From NCBI GenBank assembly GCA_017403825.1, contig JAFRDO010000056.1, positions 1 to 64,000 on the forward strand: DNA of 64,000 bases. The letters run 5' to 3'. The notes beneath the pieces are model-generated. The model made no database searches and was not told the origin of the DNA. It saw nothing but the letters and a program-made list of their open reading frames with translations. Origin of the DNA: Kiritimatiellia bacterium (lineage in GTDB: Bacteria > Verrucomicrobiota > Kiritimatiellia > RFP12 > UBA1067). Of the stretch, positions 32,880 to 42,207 are shown piece by piece; the stretch's first letter is position 1, and every line of letters begins with the position of its first letter. Position numbers and translations under genes: made by a program.

Positions 32880-34124
32880 ATGAAACCATCTTGCATTTTG
32901 TTTTTCGTGGCTTTTGCGGCGGCGGCTTCGCATGCCACCGTGCCTACCGCGACCATCACCGGCGTGTCGACTGATGCCGCCACGCACGTTGTAACTGTCA
33001 CATACACGCTGTCTGGTCCTGCCATTGTTACGACGGACTTCCTCACGAACGGAGTATCGGTGGGGGCGGCAAACTTCTCTACGCTGTATGGAGATGTCAA
33101 CCGCTATGTGACGAATGTAACCTCGTCCTGCTCGTTCAAGTGGCTGCCGGGTGTTCATGGTGATTGGCAAGGAGGAAACTTCGATGTACGGCTTAAGACA
33201 TGGTCTATGAACTGTCCGCCGGATTACATGGCGGTGGATCTTGTCGCGACGAACCAGATATGGTTTTACGTTTCTGAGGGCGCAATACCGCTTGGAGTGC
33301 AACACGTGTTGTACAAGTCCACCAGACTGTTGATGCGCAAGATTCCGGCCGCTGGCGTAACTTACAGGATGGGGGCTCCCAGCACCGAAATCGTCAATGC
33401 GAACGAACCGGTGCATCTTGTGAAACTGACGAACGATTTCTACATCGGTGTCTTCCCCGTCACGCAGAGGCAGTGGAAGACCATGACGGAGCAGAATGCT
33501 GTTATCGGCCATAGGGACGAATCCACGCATCCTCAGCATTGGCTTTATCCGGTAAACAACGTGTCGTATAATGCCTTGCGCGGCTCCGTGGCGGACGGTA
33601 TAGATTGGCCAACCACTGCGCGTTTTGCCGTTGCTGTGAACAGTCATATCCAGACCATTCGTTCGCTTACCGGAATTTCGACGATGGACCTTCCAACAGA
33701 GGCTGAGTGGGAATACGCTTGCCGTGCCGGCGCGTCGGGTGCGCATTTCGACGGTTCGTCCATGTCATTGGCCGATACGGATGAAATCGGCTGGTATGCG
33801 AACAACTCGGCCGTGGGCGGAACGAAACAACCTCACCCGGTAGGATTGAAAAAACCTAACGGCTGGGGTCTATTTGACGTGCTGGGTAACATGCACGAGT
33901 GGTGCATGGACTGGAGTGGCGACTATGTGTTTGAGGATGCCGCAGTTGCGACCGTTGCGCCGAAGGGGGCGTTCTCTGGCACTTCCCGGGTGAAACGTGG
34001 CGGCGGAACGTACGAGCATGGCATACACCATCTGCGTTGCGCGAAGCGCGATGCCGGCATGCCGGACTCATCCACCGAATATAACGGTTTTCGTCTGTAC
34101 TGCAGTATCCCGGTCAATCCATGA
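32880..34124 (+). CDS. Secreted FGE/SUMF1-fold protein, paralogue 3
   Basis: A 414-residue protein whose ATG follows CGGAGGG. Signal peptide SCILFFVAFAAAASHA, Ig-like domain, then an FGE fold (IGVFPVTQRQWKTM, MDLPTEAEWEYACRAG, GWGLFDVLGNMHEWCMDW, RVKRGGGTYEHG). It is the most divergent of the three. It is closer to canonical FGE proteins in GNMHEWCMDW but also lacks the C-terminal catalytic cysteine pair. It contains an insert around PTTARFAVAVNSHIQ that the others lack. The three genes look like a duplicated array under one promoter. Confidence 0.8.
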   Translation: MKPSCILFFVAFAAAASHATVPTATITGVSTDAATHVVTVTYTLSGPAIVTTDFLTNGVSVGAANFSTLYGDVNRYVTNVTSSCSFKWLPGVHGDWQGGNFDVRLKTWSMNCPPDYMAVDLVATNQIWFYVSEGAIPLGVQHVLYKSTRLLMRKIPAAGVTYRMGAPSTEIVNANEPVHLVKLTNDFYIGVFPVTQRQWKTMTEQNAVIGHRDESTHPQHWLYPVNNVSYNALRGSVADGIDWPTTARFAVAVNSHIQTIRSLTGISTMDLPTEAEWEYACRAGASGAHFDGSSMSLADTDEIGWYANNSAVGGTKQPHPVGLKKPNGWGLFDVLGNMHEWCMDWSGDYVFEDAAVATVAPKGAFSGTSRVKRGGGTYEHGIHHLRCAKRDAGMPDSSTEYNGFRLYCSIPVNP

Positions 34125-34167
34125 CATGGGTTGCGGCGCGATCAGATTTCACAGGAAAAACACTGAA

Positions 34168-35496
34168 ATGACAAGCAAATTGCATGTCCTGTCGGCGTTG
34201 ATGCTGACGGTCGGATCTGCTGCGGCGGCAGGGCTTCACCATGGGCAATTCAACATCGGGACCTACTGCCTTGCAACCTATGCGCAGACGGAAGACCATC
34301 TTCGCGATATGAAAGAGGCGGGAATCGATTTCGTCATCGACTTATGCGGCAACTCCGGACGTCCGCTGCTTGCCAAATATGGCATCCAAGAGATTGTAGG
34401 TGGTTACATACCGCATCCGCCGGGTACTCCGACTGCCGGTTCTTGGGCGCAGGAAGGTACGCTTGAGAAGTTCGACAAGGGATGCGCGAAGTTTCGTGCC
34501 GACTATGACGCAGGCAAGTATCCTACCTTTGCCGCGTTATCGCTGGGGGACGAGCCAAATGCCGTTGACTTTCCGCATCTCGGCAAGACCGTTGCACGTG
34601 TGCACAAGGCCATGGCGGGTCTGCCGCTCTACCTGAATCTCTTTCCTGCCTATGCCTCGACTACGCCTACGGAAAAATATCCCAAGGCGCAACTTGGCAC
34701 ATCATCGTATAAGGAATACATCGCCGCGTACTGTCGTAATGTCCCCATCGACCATATCTGCTGGGATTTCTACATGTACAGTCCGCCGGATCACAGCTTG
34801 CTGCCGAAGTTCTACGAAAACTTCACGGTCGTTGCGGATGCTTGCCGCAACACTGGTCGTACGTTGCGTTTCATCGGTCAAGTGAATTCGAGCAGGGAGA
34901 ATTTCTGGGTGAGCGAGAACATGTTGCGTTTCCAGGGATTCGCCACGATGGCCTTTGGCGGTGAGTCGATCGCGTGGGCTTGCTGGACGGCAGGCTGGTG
35001 GAAGAACTTTGTGATTGACGCCAAAGGGCGCAAAACCCAGCAGTATGAGAAGGTCAAGAAGGTGAATGCTGAACTGAAGAGGCTCTCGCCTGAATACATG
35101 CGCTTTCGCAATGTCGCTACGTATTTCGTTGGGTTTCCGCAGAATTGCGAAGACCTGAAGCTGTCTGAAGATGAGAAACCGGTCGAAGCGCTCGATGACG
35201 GTTTCATGCGCAATCTACGTGCGTTGGATGGAGACAGGCTCGTCGTGGGTGCTATGGTTGCGCGCAAGGAGGGCTGCGCTGATCGCGCGTATTTCGTGTT
35301 GGCGGCGGATGATCCGTTTGATGAGGCTCACAAGACGCGCTCCGTGCGCTTCGCTCTCGCGGAGGGATTCTCTGCCAAGGTGCATGGATGGTCTGGTAAT
35401 ATTGCGCTTGGCACGGGTGATGATGGCAACAAGGTATTCAACCTCGAATCCTGCGCAGGTGTGTTAATAGTTGTCTCTCCTGCTTCCGTGCGTTGA
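34168..35496 (+). CDS. Secreted TIM-barrel glycosidase-like protein
   Basis: A 442-residue protein starting at the ATG at 34168, with a signal peptide (LHVLSALMLTVGSAAAA). The body alternates strands and helices as in a TIM barrel: HLRDMKEAGIDFVIDLCG, FAALSLGDEPNAVDFPHLG, HICWDFYMYSP, FATMAFGGESIAWACWTAG. The Asp-Glu of GDEP lies near a barrel strand and could be catalytic. A small beta domain closes the C-terminus. It looks like a clan-A or beta-galactosidase-like hydrolase, but I cannot assign a numbered family. It lies between the FGE-fold array and a toroid enzyme and is probably co-expressed. Confidence 0.55.
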   Translation: MTSKLHVLSALMLTVGSAAAAGLHHGQFNIGTYCLATYAQTEDHLRDMKEAGIDFVIDLCGNSGRPLLAKYGIQEIVGGYIPHPPGTPTAGSWAQEGTLEKFDKGCAKFRADYDAGKYPTFAALSLGDEPNAVDFPHLGKTVARVHKAMAGLPLYLNLFPAYASTTPTEKYPKAQLGTSSYKEYIAAYCRNVPIDHICWDFYMYSPPDHSLLPKFYENFTVVADACRNTGRTLRFIGQVNSSRENFWVSENMLRFQGFATMAFGGESIAWACWTAGWWKNFVIDAKGRKTQQYEKVKKVNAELKRLSPEYMRFRNVATYFVGFPQNCEDLKLSEDEKPVEALDDGFMRNLRALDGDRLVVGAMVARKEGCADRAYFVLAADDPFDEAHKTRSVRFALAEGFSAKVHGWSGNIALGTGDDGNKVFNLESCAGVLIVVSPASVR

Positions 35497-35533
35497 ACAC
35501 GACTTTGAAACCGTTGCCGAGAAATCGTACTTC

Positions 35534-37576
35534 ATGAAGGAGAATCCATTGAGACAGCGTCATATTGCCAGGTCACCGTTCGCCGCCGCGTTCGTGTTTG
35601 CGGCAGGCGTTATGTTCTGCACTGATGCTCTGGCGTTACCACGTTACGATCCGAACGATCCAATTGATTTCAACTTTGGCGTTTTGGAGGCGTTGACGCG
35701 CTTGGAGCGTGCCAGCATCTGCCACGAGAGCGATGGCGAGGCGGATAGATGCCGCACGGTGCGGCTTCTTGCTGCGCTCGACTGGCGCCGTGACCGTGAC
35801 GGACATTACGTTGGCCTTTCCGATTGGGCGGTCAGGGGTCTGGAAGGTGGAGATCGTGGCGTGGAGTTTGCGTGTGCAAGTCTCTACCATCTGGCGGGCA
35901 GTTTCTACGGCTATTCGGATCTTGCCGAACGAGGCAAGATGCTGGAAGAGAAGATTCTGTCTGCAGGTCCCGCACCTGCGTTTCGCCCTGTCGCCTCAAT
36001 GCCTCAGGCCGTTAGAGACTACTACGCGCTGATGGCGGAAAACCTTGAAGATCTTCGCCACGAGGTACGTCCTGGCGGACGCAACGGTAGCTCGTTCTGG
36101 AATGAAAGAGCCCAACTGTTCATCTACCCGCCGTCGTTTGAATTCAAGCGTGTGCCTGGCGCGGCCAACTATCGATTCACTGCGTTTGACGACATCCATG
36201 CCGCACACGGATTCACGGCGTCCGAACCTACGGTTTCTATCGCACCGATATGGTTCGACCTTCCTGTGGGCGTGGTCACTGTCACTTGTAAGGCGATTGG
36301 TGCTGATGGGAAGGAAATGGGAGAGGCTGGGCGGCGGCGTTTCTGGCGCGCCGCACCGTTCGATCCTGTGCAGTATCGTCCGGCAAGGCGCACATACCGC
36401 GATGCCTACAAGCTCGTGCTCGACTATTTGTTCCGTTGGCCGGACCTTGCATATCTCGAAGAGCATGGCGAACCGGATGTGTCGAAGGAAACCAATTTCA
36501 CCAGCTACCCTTCGAAGATGCAGTCAGCCGTCATCCATACGATGTTGTGTGTGGCCAAGGCATTTCCGGAACGTCGCGAAAGGGCGCTGAAGATAGCGCG
36601 GATATCTGCGGATTATCTGCTAAGTACGCGTGCGCCGGACGCCAGTCCGCTTGCGGGCTTCACAGCCACGTATGCCAGCAGGGGGCAGCGAGCTGACGAC
36701 TTTGGCGGGCAGCACATGCTCATCTATCCTGCAGATGCCGGCAGCGCATTTTTGGCCATGTATGCTGTTACGAAGGATAGGGATTTGTTCGATGCAGCCG
36801 TAAAGATAGGCAAGACATATCTCCGTCTGCAGGACAAGGATGGCACGTGGTTTCTCAAGATGAATGAGAAGGATGGTACACCGGTATCTGGAAACCGTCT
36901 TGTCCCAACAAGTGTCATTGATTTCCTTGAGGATATCCATGTCGCGACCGGCGATGCCGCATATCGTGCGGCGGCGGATCGGGCATTTGCCTTTATTGAT
37001 CGCGGGCCGCTTGCCGACTGGAACTGGGAAGGACAGTTCGAGGACATCAATCCGTCGGCGCGTCGCTATCAGAACCTCACGAAGCACAACGCCTGCGAGA
37101 CGGCCATTTATCTCCTTAAACGTTTTCCTGGTGATCGCCGTCGGCTTGAGCAGGCGCGCGATATTCTTCGTTATGCTGAAGACCAGTTTGTGATGTGGCG
37201 TGCACCTTGCCGGGGCGAAGGAACCGGACTTTGGACGACGACATATCCGTTCCGCTGTTGGCGCACACCGGCGGTGCTTGAGCAGTATTCGTGCTATTCG
37301 CCTATTGACGCCTCTGCAGCGAAGCTCATTCGTACGTATTTAGCGTTATATCGGGCGGAGGGCCGTACGCTCGACCTTGCCAAGGCACGTGCTCTTGGCG
37401 ATTCGATGGTAAACAATCAGGATGAGTCAGGAAGAATCAGGACATATTGGATTCCAGAGGCTGGCGATGACAATCCGCTTGCAGGAGCCGTTCGCATGCC
37501 GCATGGCGGCGATTGGTACAATTGCATGGCCGCAGACGCTTTAGTTATCAATCTGCTGATTGAGGCCGGCTTATAA
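35534..37576 (+). CDS. Secreted alpha/alpha-toroid enzyme, probable glycan lyase or hydrolase
   Basis: A protein of about 680 residues with an export signal (FAAAFVFAAGVMFCTDALA). The ATG at 35534 lacks a ribosome-binding site. The TTG at 35549, six bases after AAGGAG, gives a cleaner signal peptide and may be the true start. The N-terminal 270 residues are mixed. The C-terminal 400 are repeated helical hairpins (AVIHTMLCVAKAFPERRERA, AGSAFLAMYAVTKDRDLFDA, NACETAIYLLKRFPGDRRR) ending HGGDWYNCMAADALVINLL. This is the pattern of six-hairpin enzymes such as glucuronyl hydrolases, epimerases and lyases. The substrate is unknown. The GH127-type gene follows. Confidence 0.55.
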   Translation: MKENPLRQRHIARSPFAAAFVFAAGVMFCTDALALPRYDPNDPIDFNFGVLEALTRLERASICHESDGEADRCRTVRLLAALDWRRDRDGHYVGLSDWAVRGLEGGDRGVEFACASLYHLAGSFYGYSDLAERGKMLEEKILSAGPAPAFRPVASMPQAVRDYYALMAENLEDLRHEVRPGGRNGSSFWNERAQLFIYPPSFEFKRVPGAANYRFTAFDDIHAAHGFTASEPTVSIAPIWFDLPVGVVTVTCKAIGADGKEMGEAGRRRFWRAAPFDPVQYRPARRTYRDAYKLVLDYLFRWPDLAYLEEHGEPDVSKETNFTSYPSKMQSAVIHTMLCVAKAFPERRERALKIARISADYLLSTRAPDASPLAGFTATYASRGQRADDFGGQHMLIYPADAGSAFLAMYAVTKDRDLFDAAVKIGKTYLRLQDKDGTWFLKMNEKDGTPVSGNRLVPTSVIDFLEDIHVATGDAAYRAAADRAFAFIDRGPLADWNWEGQFEDINPSARRYQNLTKHNACETAIYLLKRFPGDRRRLEQARDILRYAEDQFVMWRAPCRGEGTGLWTTTYPFRCWRTPAVLEQYSCYSPIDASAAKLIRTYLALYRAEGRTLDLAKARALGDSMVNNQDESGRIRTYWIPEAGDDNPLAGAVRMPHGGDWYNCMAADALVINLLIEAGL

Positions 37577-37630
37577 ATATAGAGGATTAAAAAATTTGAT
37601 TTATTCGTATCGTGGGTGGAAAGTTTCTGG

Positions 37631-37636
37631 CATAAT
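37631..37636 (+). promoter_or_regulatory. Extended -10 box upstream of GH127
   Basis: TGG followed by CATAAT forms an extended -10, 49 bp before the ATG at 37686. A GAAAGG ribosome-binding site lies just before the start. Confidence 0.4.
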
Positions 37637-37685
37637 GTTCTTTGTTTTTAAAAAGAGATATTCAACAACAGAAAGGTAGTCAAAA

Positions 37686-39629
37686 ATGGGTGCTAAGATC
37701 AAGGGGAAGGTGGTCATATTCTCAGTGGCTGTCGCGTTTGCCGCGTTTGGTGATTCTCTCGGCAATATCGGTGACGTGCGGCTCAAGGGGTATATAGGTG
37801 AACGGCTGGATATGATGATTGAACGGCATGTCGCCGCACGGGATGTCGATTATATCACCGCGCCATTCAAGGAGAAGACCGAGCGCAATGGCTGGTGGCA
37901 GACGGAGTTTTGGGGCAAGTGGATGCATTCCTCCGTCCCGTATTTGCGGTATGTGTCGAATGTAAACTGGAACGGTGGGGGCGGTGCTTCGCTTGAGGAT
38001 TCAATCGAGAGAGGTATCGAGCGAATTCTCTCTTCTCAAGAGAAGAACGGCTATATCGGAAACTACCCCGACGAGCTGCGGTGTGGCGAGGGCTGGGATG
38101 TCTGGGGAATGAAGTACACTATGATGGGGTTGTTGCATTACTATGATTGGGAATACAAAAGTGAAAATGTCAAATGTAAAAAAGACAGAGCGCAGTGCGC
38201 TCTTGAAGCTTGTCGGAAGCTTTGCGACTATGTGATTGCGGAAATCGGGCCGAACGGGCGGCGTGGGCGTGAGTTGTGGCAGACAGGTAATTGGGCCGGC
38301 TACGCCAGTTCGTCCATACTTGAGCCGGTGATATGGCTCTACAGGCGTACCAACGACAAGAAGTATCTTGACTTTGCCACGTATCTTGTCAAGGGAATGA
38401 CCGAGCCGGAGGCTGGACCGCGCCTGCTCGATCTGGCGTTGAAGGGCGTTTCGGTGGCCGACCGTAACGGTTACGGCAACACGCCCGAGAAATCTGGCGA
38501 TTATGTGATGAAACACAATCGTTGGAAGTCGTACGAGATGATGAGTTGCTATCAGGGATTTCTCGAATACTACGGGGTGACAGGAAGGAAGGACCTCTTT
38601 GAGGCGGCAGTCAAGACTGGCAACGACATAATCAAGGAGGAGATCAATCTGGCCGGCGGCTGCGCTTGCTCGGAGGCGTGGTTCCACGGTGCGAAAAAGC
38701 AGCATCTTCCGTACATACACCTTCAAGAGACGTGCGTGACGACGACTTGGATGCGTTTCTGCGAGAAGCTTCTTGAGATTACGGACGACGCGAGGTGGGC
38801 AGATCAGATTGAACGCACTTTCTACAACGCCTACCTTGGTGCGCTTCGCTCGGACGGTGGCGAGTTCGCCGCATACACTCCACTAACCGGCAATCGCTGG
38901 CACGGTATGAACCACTGTTTCATGCATACCGACTGCTGCACGTCGAACGGACCGCGTGGCTTCCTCTGCTTCCTGAAGAAGCTTTTCGCGACACGTGGCG
39001 ACGTGGTGACATTCAACTTCTATTCGTCTGCGCTCGTGAAAGGTGAGCTTTCGGGCGGACGCAAGGTCGCTTTCGACATGTATTCACTTTATCCTCGGAC
39101 AGATTATGTCAGAATTGTCAGCCATACGGCCGGGGCGGTACCTGTTCGCTTCCGCATTCCCACATGGAGCGCAAAGACGGAAGTAAAGTTGAACGGCAAG
39201 GCGTTGGACGGTGTTACGGCAGGGAGCTATTTCACGGTTGAACGCGACTGGCAGTTCGGCGACATCATGGAGGTCAAGTTTGACATGCCCGTTGTGGCGC
39301 ACACGCTCGGCCACCATGTAGCATTTACGCGAGGGCCGGTGCTACTCGCCCGCGACAGCCGCTTTGCCGACGGAGATTTGACGGAGCCTTTTAGGAGCGG
39401 GATTAGGGACGGACAGGTGATGCCGACATTCGCGGCGGTACGAACTCCATCGGATGACGTATGGATGGCTTTCTCAGCGACGCTTCCCATCGGCTCGCAC
39501 ACGGAAAATCCTGAGGCGAGCAATCCTTCGACCGTGTTCTTCTGCGACTACGCTTCCGCTGGAAATACATGGACTCGGGCCAACTTCTACCGCACCTGGT
39601 TCCAGATTGAATACGGTCCTCAAGAGTAA
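37686..39629 (+). CDS. GH127-type beta-L-arabinofuranosidase (DUF1680)
   Basis: A 647-residue protein with a short N-terminal hydrophobic signal (KVVIFSVAVAFAAFG). The barrel is made of helical hairpins and the C-terminus is a beta-sandwich. Glu348-Thr-Cys350 and Cys417-Cys418 match in order and spacing the zinc and nucleophile site of the characterised GH127 enzyme HypBA1 (Glu338, Cys340, Cys417, Cys418). So a zinc-bound cysteine nucleophile and retaining cleavage of beta-L-arabinofuranosides are expected. The family also contains other activities. It has its own promoter and stands after the toroid enzyme gene. Confidence 0.8.
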   Translation: MGAKIKGKVVIFSVAVAFAAFGDSLGNIGDVRLKGYIGERLDMMIERHVAARDVDYITAPFKEKTERNGWWQTEFWGKWMHSSVPYLRYVSNVNWNGGGGASLEDSIERGIERILSSQEKNGYIGNYPDELRCGEGWDVWGMKYTMMGLLHYYDWEYKSENVKCKKDRAQCALEACRKLCDYVIAEIGPNGRRGRELWQTGNWAGYASSSILEPVIWLYRRTNDKKYLDFATYLVKGMTEPEAGPRLLDLALKGVSVADRNGYGNTPEKSGDYVMKHNRWKSYEMMSCYQGFLEYYGVTGRKDLFEAAVKTGNDIIKEEINLAGGCACSEAWFHGAKKQHLPYIHLQETCVTTTWMRFCEKLLEITDDARWADQIERTFYNAYLGALRSDGGEFAAYTPLTGNRWHGMNHCFMHTDCCTSNGPRGFLCFLKKLFATRGDVVTFNFYSSALVKGELSGGRKVAFDMYSLYPRTDYVRIVSHTAGAVPVRFRIPTWSAKTEVKLNGKALDGVTAGSYFTVERDWQFGDIMEVKFDMPVVAHTLGHHVAFTRGPVLLARDSRFADGDLTEPFRSGIRDGQVMPTFAAVRTPSDDVWMAFSATLPIGSHTENPEASNPSTVFFCDYASAGNTWTRANFYRTWFQIEYGPQE

Positions 39630-39634
39630 ACTGC

Positions 39635-40081
39635 TCACACCTTCGCCAGAATATCGGGGATGTTGGACTTGTCGCGGGTGCGCTTGAACGCATCGTAGTT
39701 TCGCGTGTTGCCGGGAGGGCAAAAGACGGCGAACTCGATGACCTTGAAGCGGGTGCGGTAATGCGGCACGACGTCGCCGGCGGCGGCGGATACGATGTTC
39801 GGGTCGTTGCGGAACGCGCCGCACCTGAACGCACCGAGTATCAGGGCCTCCTCTTCGTTCGCTGCCGCAATGTCAAGGATGCGCGTGAGGCGGCGTTTGT
39901 GGATCGCGTAGAGTTCGTCCGCAGAAAGTTCGATGCGCCTGTCGCCGTCGCCGCCGTTCATCCGGTTGCTCGAATGCTCGCGAAGGTTGGGCGCTGCGCA
40001 GGATATGACGTCCAACTCGTACCATTCGGATTCCGGAAGCGTTGTCGCACGAAGGAACGGATATTTCGTCGTCCTCCAGGA
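39635..40081 (-). pseudogene. Truncated TIGR02452/PARG-like gene remnant
   Basis: Only the C-terminal half of a microbial PARG-type (TIGR02452) protein is readable: WYELDVISCAAPNLRE, LTRILDIAAANEEEALILGA, FRCGAFRNDP and FKVIEFAVFC. The frame is closed by a TGA at 40082-40084. No ATG is available; the only internal start would be a TTG within the conserved block. The catalytic N-terminal half is missing, so this is a decayed fragment. It lies between two glycosidase genes and is convergent with GH127, six bases from its stop. Confidence 0.6.
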
Positions 40082-40183
40082 TCAACCGCTGGCCGGTGCG
40101 CGAAAAGGCGATGGACGCATTGAGGCGCGGATATGTCTGACATTATAAAGAATTGCGATATATATGTCAAGGGCGATTGGTCG

Positions 40184-40212
40184 TTGCCTGAATCGGCGGA
40201 TTTCTGTATAAT
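40184..40212 (+). promoter_or_regulatory. Sigma-70-type promoter for the 40251 gene
   Basis: TTGCCT, a 17-bp spacer and TATAAT. The transcription start would leave a leader of about 32 nt before the ATG. Confidence 0.6.
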
Positions 40213-40250
40213 ACAGCTCAATTTGCGATCCACACCAACAGGAAAATCAT

Positions 40251-42203
40251 ATGACAACAGTTTTGATACTTGCCGCCGCGCTAAACATCGATCCCGTGAC
40301 GACGCGCTGGACGTTCGGTGCGCACGAGCCATACACGATGTACCGCAGGGTCGGCAGCCACTGCACCGGCAGCATAGACGGCAACGCGCTGTGGGTGAAG
40401 GACTGGCTTGACTGGTTCGACGAGCATGCGCCCGAGAAAATGGAGGAAGTGGGGCTCAACTTTCTCCACTCGCGCTTTTACAAGGGCATGGGCTGGGAAA
40501 TGGAGAAGGGCGACTTCCCGAATGTTCAGAAGTTCGTCAGGAACTGCCACGCACATGGAGTGAATGCCCTCGCATACGTCCAGTTCTGCACGCTGTACCC
40601 AGAATTCATGAGACGGGAGATTCCCACGATAGACGACTGGGCGACCGTTGACTGGCAGGGCAACAAGAACCTGTGGGGTGGGCAGTACTTCCGCTGGACG
40701 CCATGCCTGAACTGCCGCGAGTGGGAGGAGTACATCAAGCGCATGTGTACAATCGCCCTCACTGACGGCGGCTTCGACGGCATCATGTTCGACAACGTGT
40801 TCGACTATCCATGCTATTGCGCCCGTTGCGAGAAGACCTTTCGTGAATGGCTTGCAAAAATCCCGGAGGACGAGCGCCTGCGCAGGTTCGGCTTCGCCGA
40901 CGCCTCGTCCGCCTTGCTGCCGAGAATAAGCCGCAGCCGGATGTGCCACCTTGAGGCAAAGGATCCAGTCTTCCAGGCATGGGCACTCTGGAGATGCGAG
41001 ACGATGAACGGTGTGATGTCCCGCTTCCGGGCGCATATCAAGTCCGTAAAGCACGATGCGATAGTCTCCGGCAATCCGTCGCCGTACCGCAGTCGCGCGC
41101 GGTTTCTGGACTTGGCCCAGAACATGTCCGAGCTTTGCAGGGCGTTTGACTTCATAATAATGCAGAACACGAACTTCCCCGAAGTGAAGGACGGTCGCAT
41201 CTACAACCGCGTTCGCGACCTGAAGTTCGCGCAGGATCTCGGACAGCGCATCGTCGCCCTGTGCGACACCGACAGCACGATCATTCCCGAACGAGAGGCT
41301 AAGTTCCTCATGCCGATGGTCGAGGATGTCGTGTTCGGCGGCGTGCCGACCGACCGTACGATCATGGTGCCCTCGCCCGAGCCGGGTTTCCTGAACAAGG
41401 CCGTATTCGAGAGTAGAAAGCGCCAGCACGCCGCGTTCGACAAGTTCTCCGCATCGCACCGAGCCGAGCTTTCGTCGCCTACGATGCACCCGGTGCGCAT
41501 CTTCTATCCTGAAAGGGAGGTGCTTTTTTCCGAGGCTACGCACCAGGGCGTGGCGGCGGCCGAGGAGATATTCCTGCGCAACCACGTTCCGTACGGCTAT
41601 CTCGTGGCGTATCCCGGCGAGCCAATCGTCGTGCCCGAGGGGACGGATGTGATCGTCGTTCCCGGTCTCGTCTCGCTTTCTGACGCACAAATAGAGTTCC
41701 TTGTGGAATGGGCGAAGAAGGGTGGGCGGCTCGTCGTCACCGGGGACTCAGGGCGCTACGACGACTGGAACGCGCAGCGGCGTGTCAACGGCTTTATCCC
41801 ACGGCTGGCAGGCTTGCCGAATGTCGTGCTGCGCGAGTCGGCCGATCTGATAGCCGGCGCGGACCTCAACTGGCGCTATTCCGTGGATCCGCCTGCGGAC
41901 GGCGGCAAGGCTCTGATTGACGACCTCGCAAAGGCGGGCTGGGTGCCGCCAATCCGGTTCGAGGGCCTACCTCCCCACGTCTTCGCAGAGTATCGTCGCC
42001 TTGATCAAGGCAATGTCGTCGTGCATCTCGTGAACTACGCTCCCGAAATGCAGGTTGACGGCGCTCGGCTTCTCCTCACGCACGGCGAAAGCGCTGAGTT
42101 TGAGGAGCCGCTTTGCGAACGGCCGACGAAAGTGAAGGTCGGACCGGATGGAGCGCTTCCCAAGTTCGGGATGTATGCCGTCGTGACTGTCGCGACGAGG
42201 TGA
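40251..42203 (+). CDS. TIM-barrel glycosidase with GATase/trimerisation-like domain
   Basis: A 650-residue protein. The N-terminal 400 residues form a barrel (KMEEVGLNFLHSRFYKGMGW, GFDGIMFDNVFDYPCYCARC, DAIVSGNPSPYRSR). Residues 420-560 resemble the class-I GATase-like trimerisation domain of GH42-type beta-galactosidases (ADVIVVPGLVSLSDAQIEFL by pattern, with GGRLVVTGDSGRYDDW). A C-terminal beta domain follows. Asp in MFDNVFD is a catalytic candidate. Its N-terminus MTTVLILAAALN is nearly the same as that of the GH106 gene, a short unusual signal. It is followed after 4 bp by a U32-like Fe-S protein. The exact GH family is unclear. Confidence 0.6.
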   Translation: MTTVLILAAALNIDPVTTRWTFGAHEPYTMYRRVGSHCTGSIDGNALWVKDWLDWFDEHAPEKMEEVGLNFLHSRFYKGMGWEMEKGDFPNVQKFVRNCHAHGVNALAYVQFCTLYPEFMRREIPTIDDWATVDWQGNKNLWGGQYFRWTPCLNCREWEEYIKRMCTIALTDGGFDGIMFDNVFDYPCYCARCEKTFREWLAKIPEDERLRRFGFADASSALLPRISRSRMCHLEAKDPVFQAWALWRCETMNGVMSRFRAHIKSVKHDAIVSGNPSPYRSRARFLDLAQNMSELCRAFDFIIMQNTNFPEVKDGRIYNRVRDLKFAQDLGQRIVALCDTDSTIIPEREAKFLMPMVEDVVFGGVPTDRTIMVPSPEPGFLNKAVFESRKRQHAAFDKFSASHRAELSSPTMHPVRIFYPEREVLFSEATHQGVAAAEEIFLRNHVPYGYLVAYPGEPIVVPEGTDVIVVPGLVSLSDAQIEFLVEWAKKGGRLVVTGDSGRYDDWNAQRRVNGFIPRLAGLPNVVLRESADLIAGADLNWRYSVDPPADGGKALIDDLAKAGWVPPIRFEGLPPHVFAEYRRLDQGNVVVHLVNYAPEMQVDGARLLLTHGESAEFEEPLCERPTKVKVGPDGALPKFGMYAVVTVATR

Positions 42204-42207
42204 TGCG

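Noticed and set aside
30406-34124. FGE-fold array as targets of a diversity-generating retroelement
   Set aside because: The fold suits such targets, but there is no reverse transcriptase and no template repeat in the window.
30406-34124. True formylglycine-generating enzymes for sulfatases
   Set aside because: The C-terminal catalytic cysteine pair is missing and no sulfatase gene is present.
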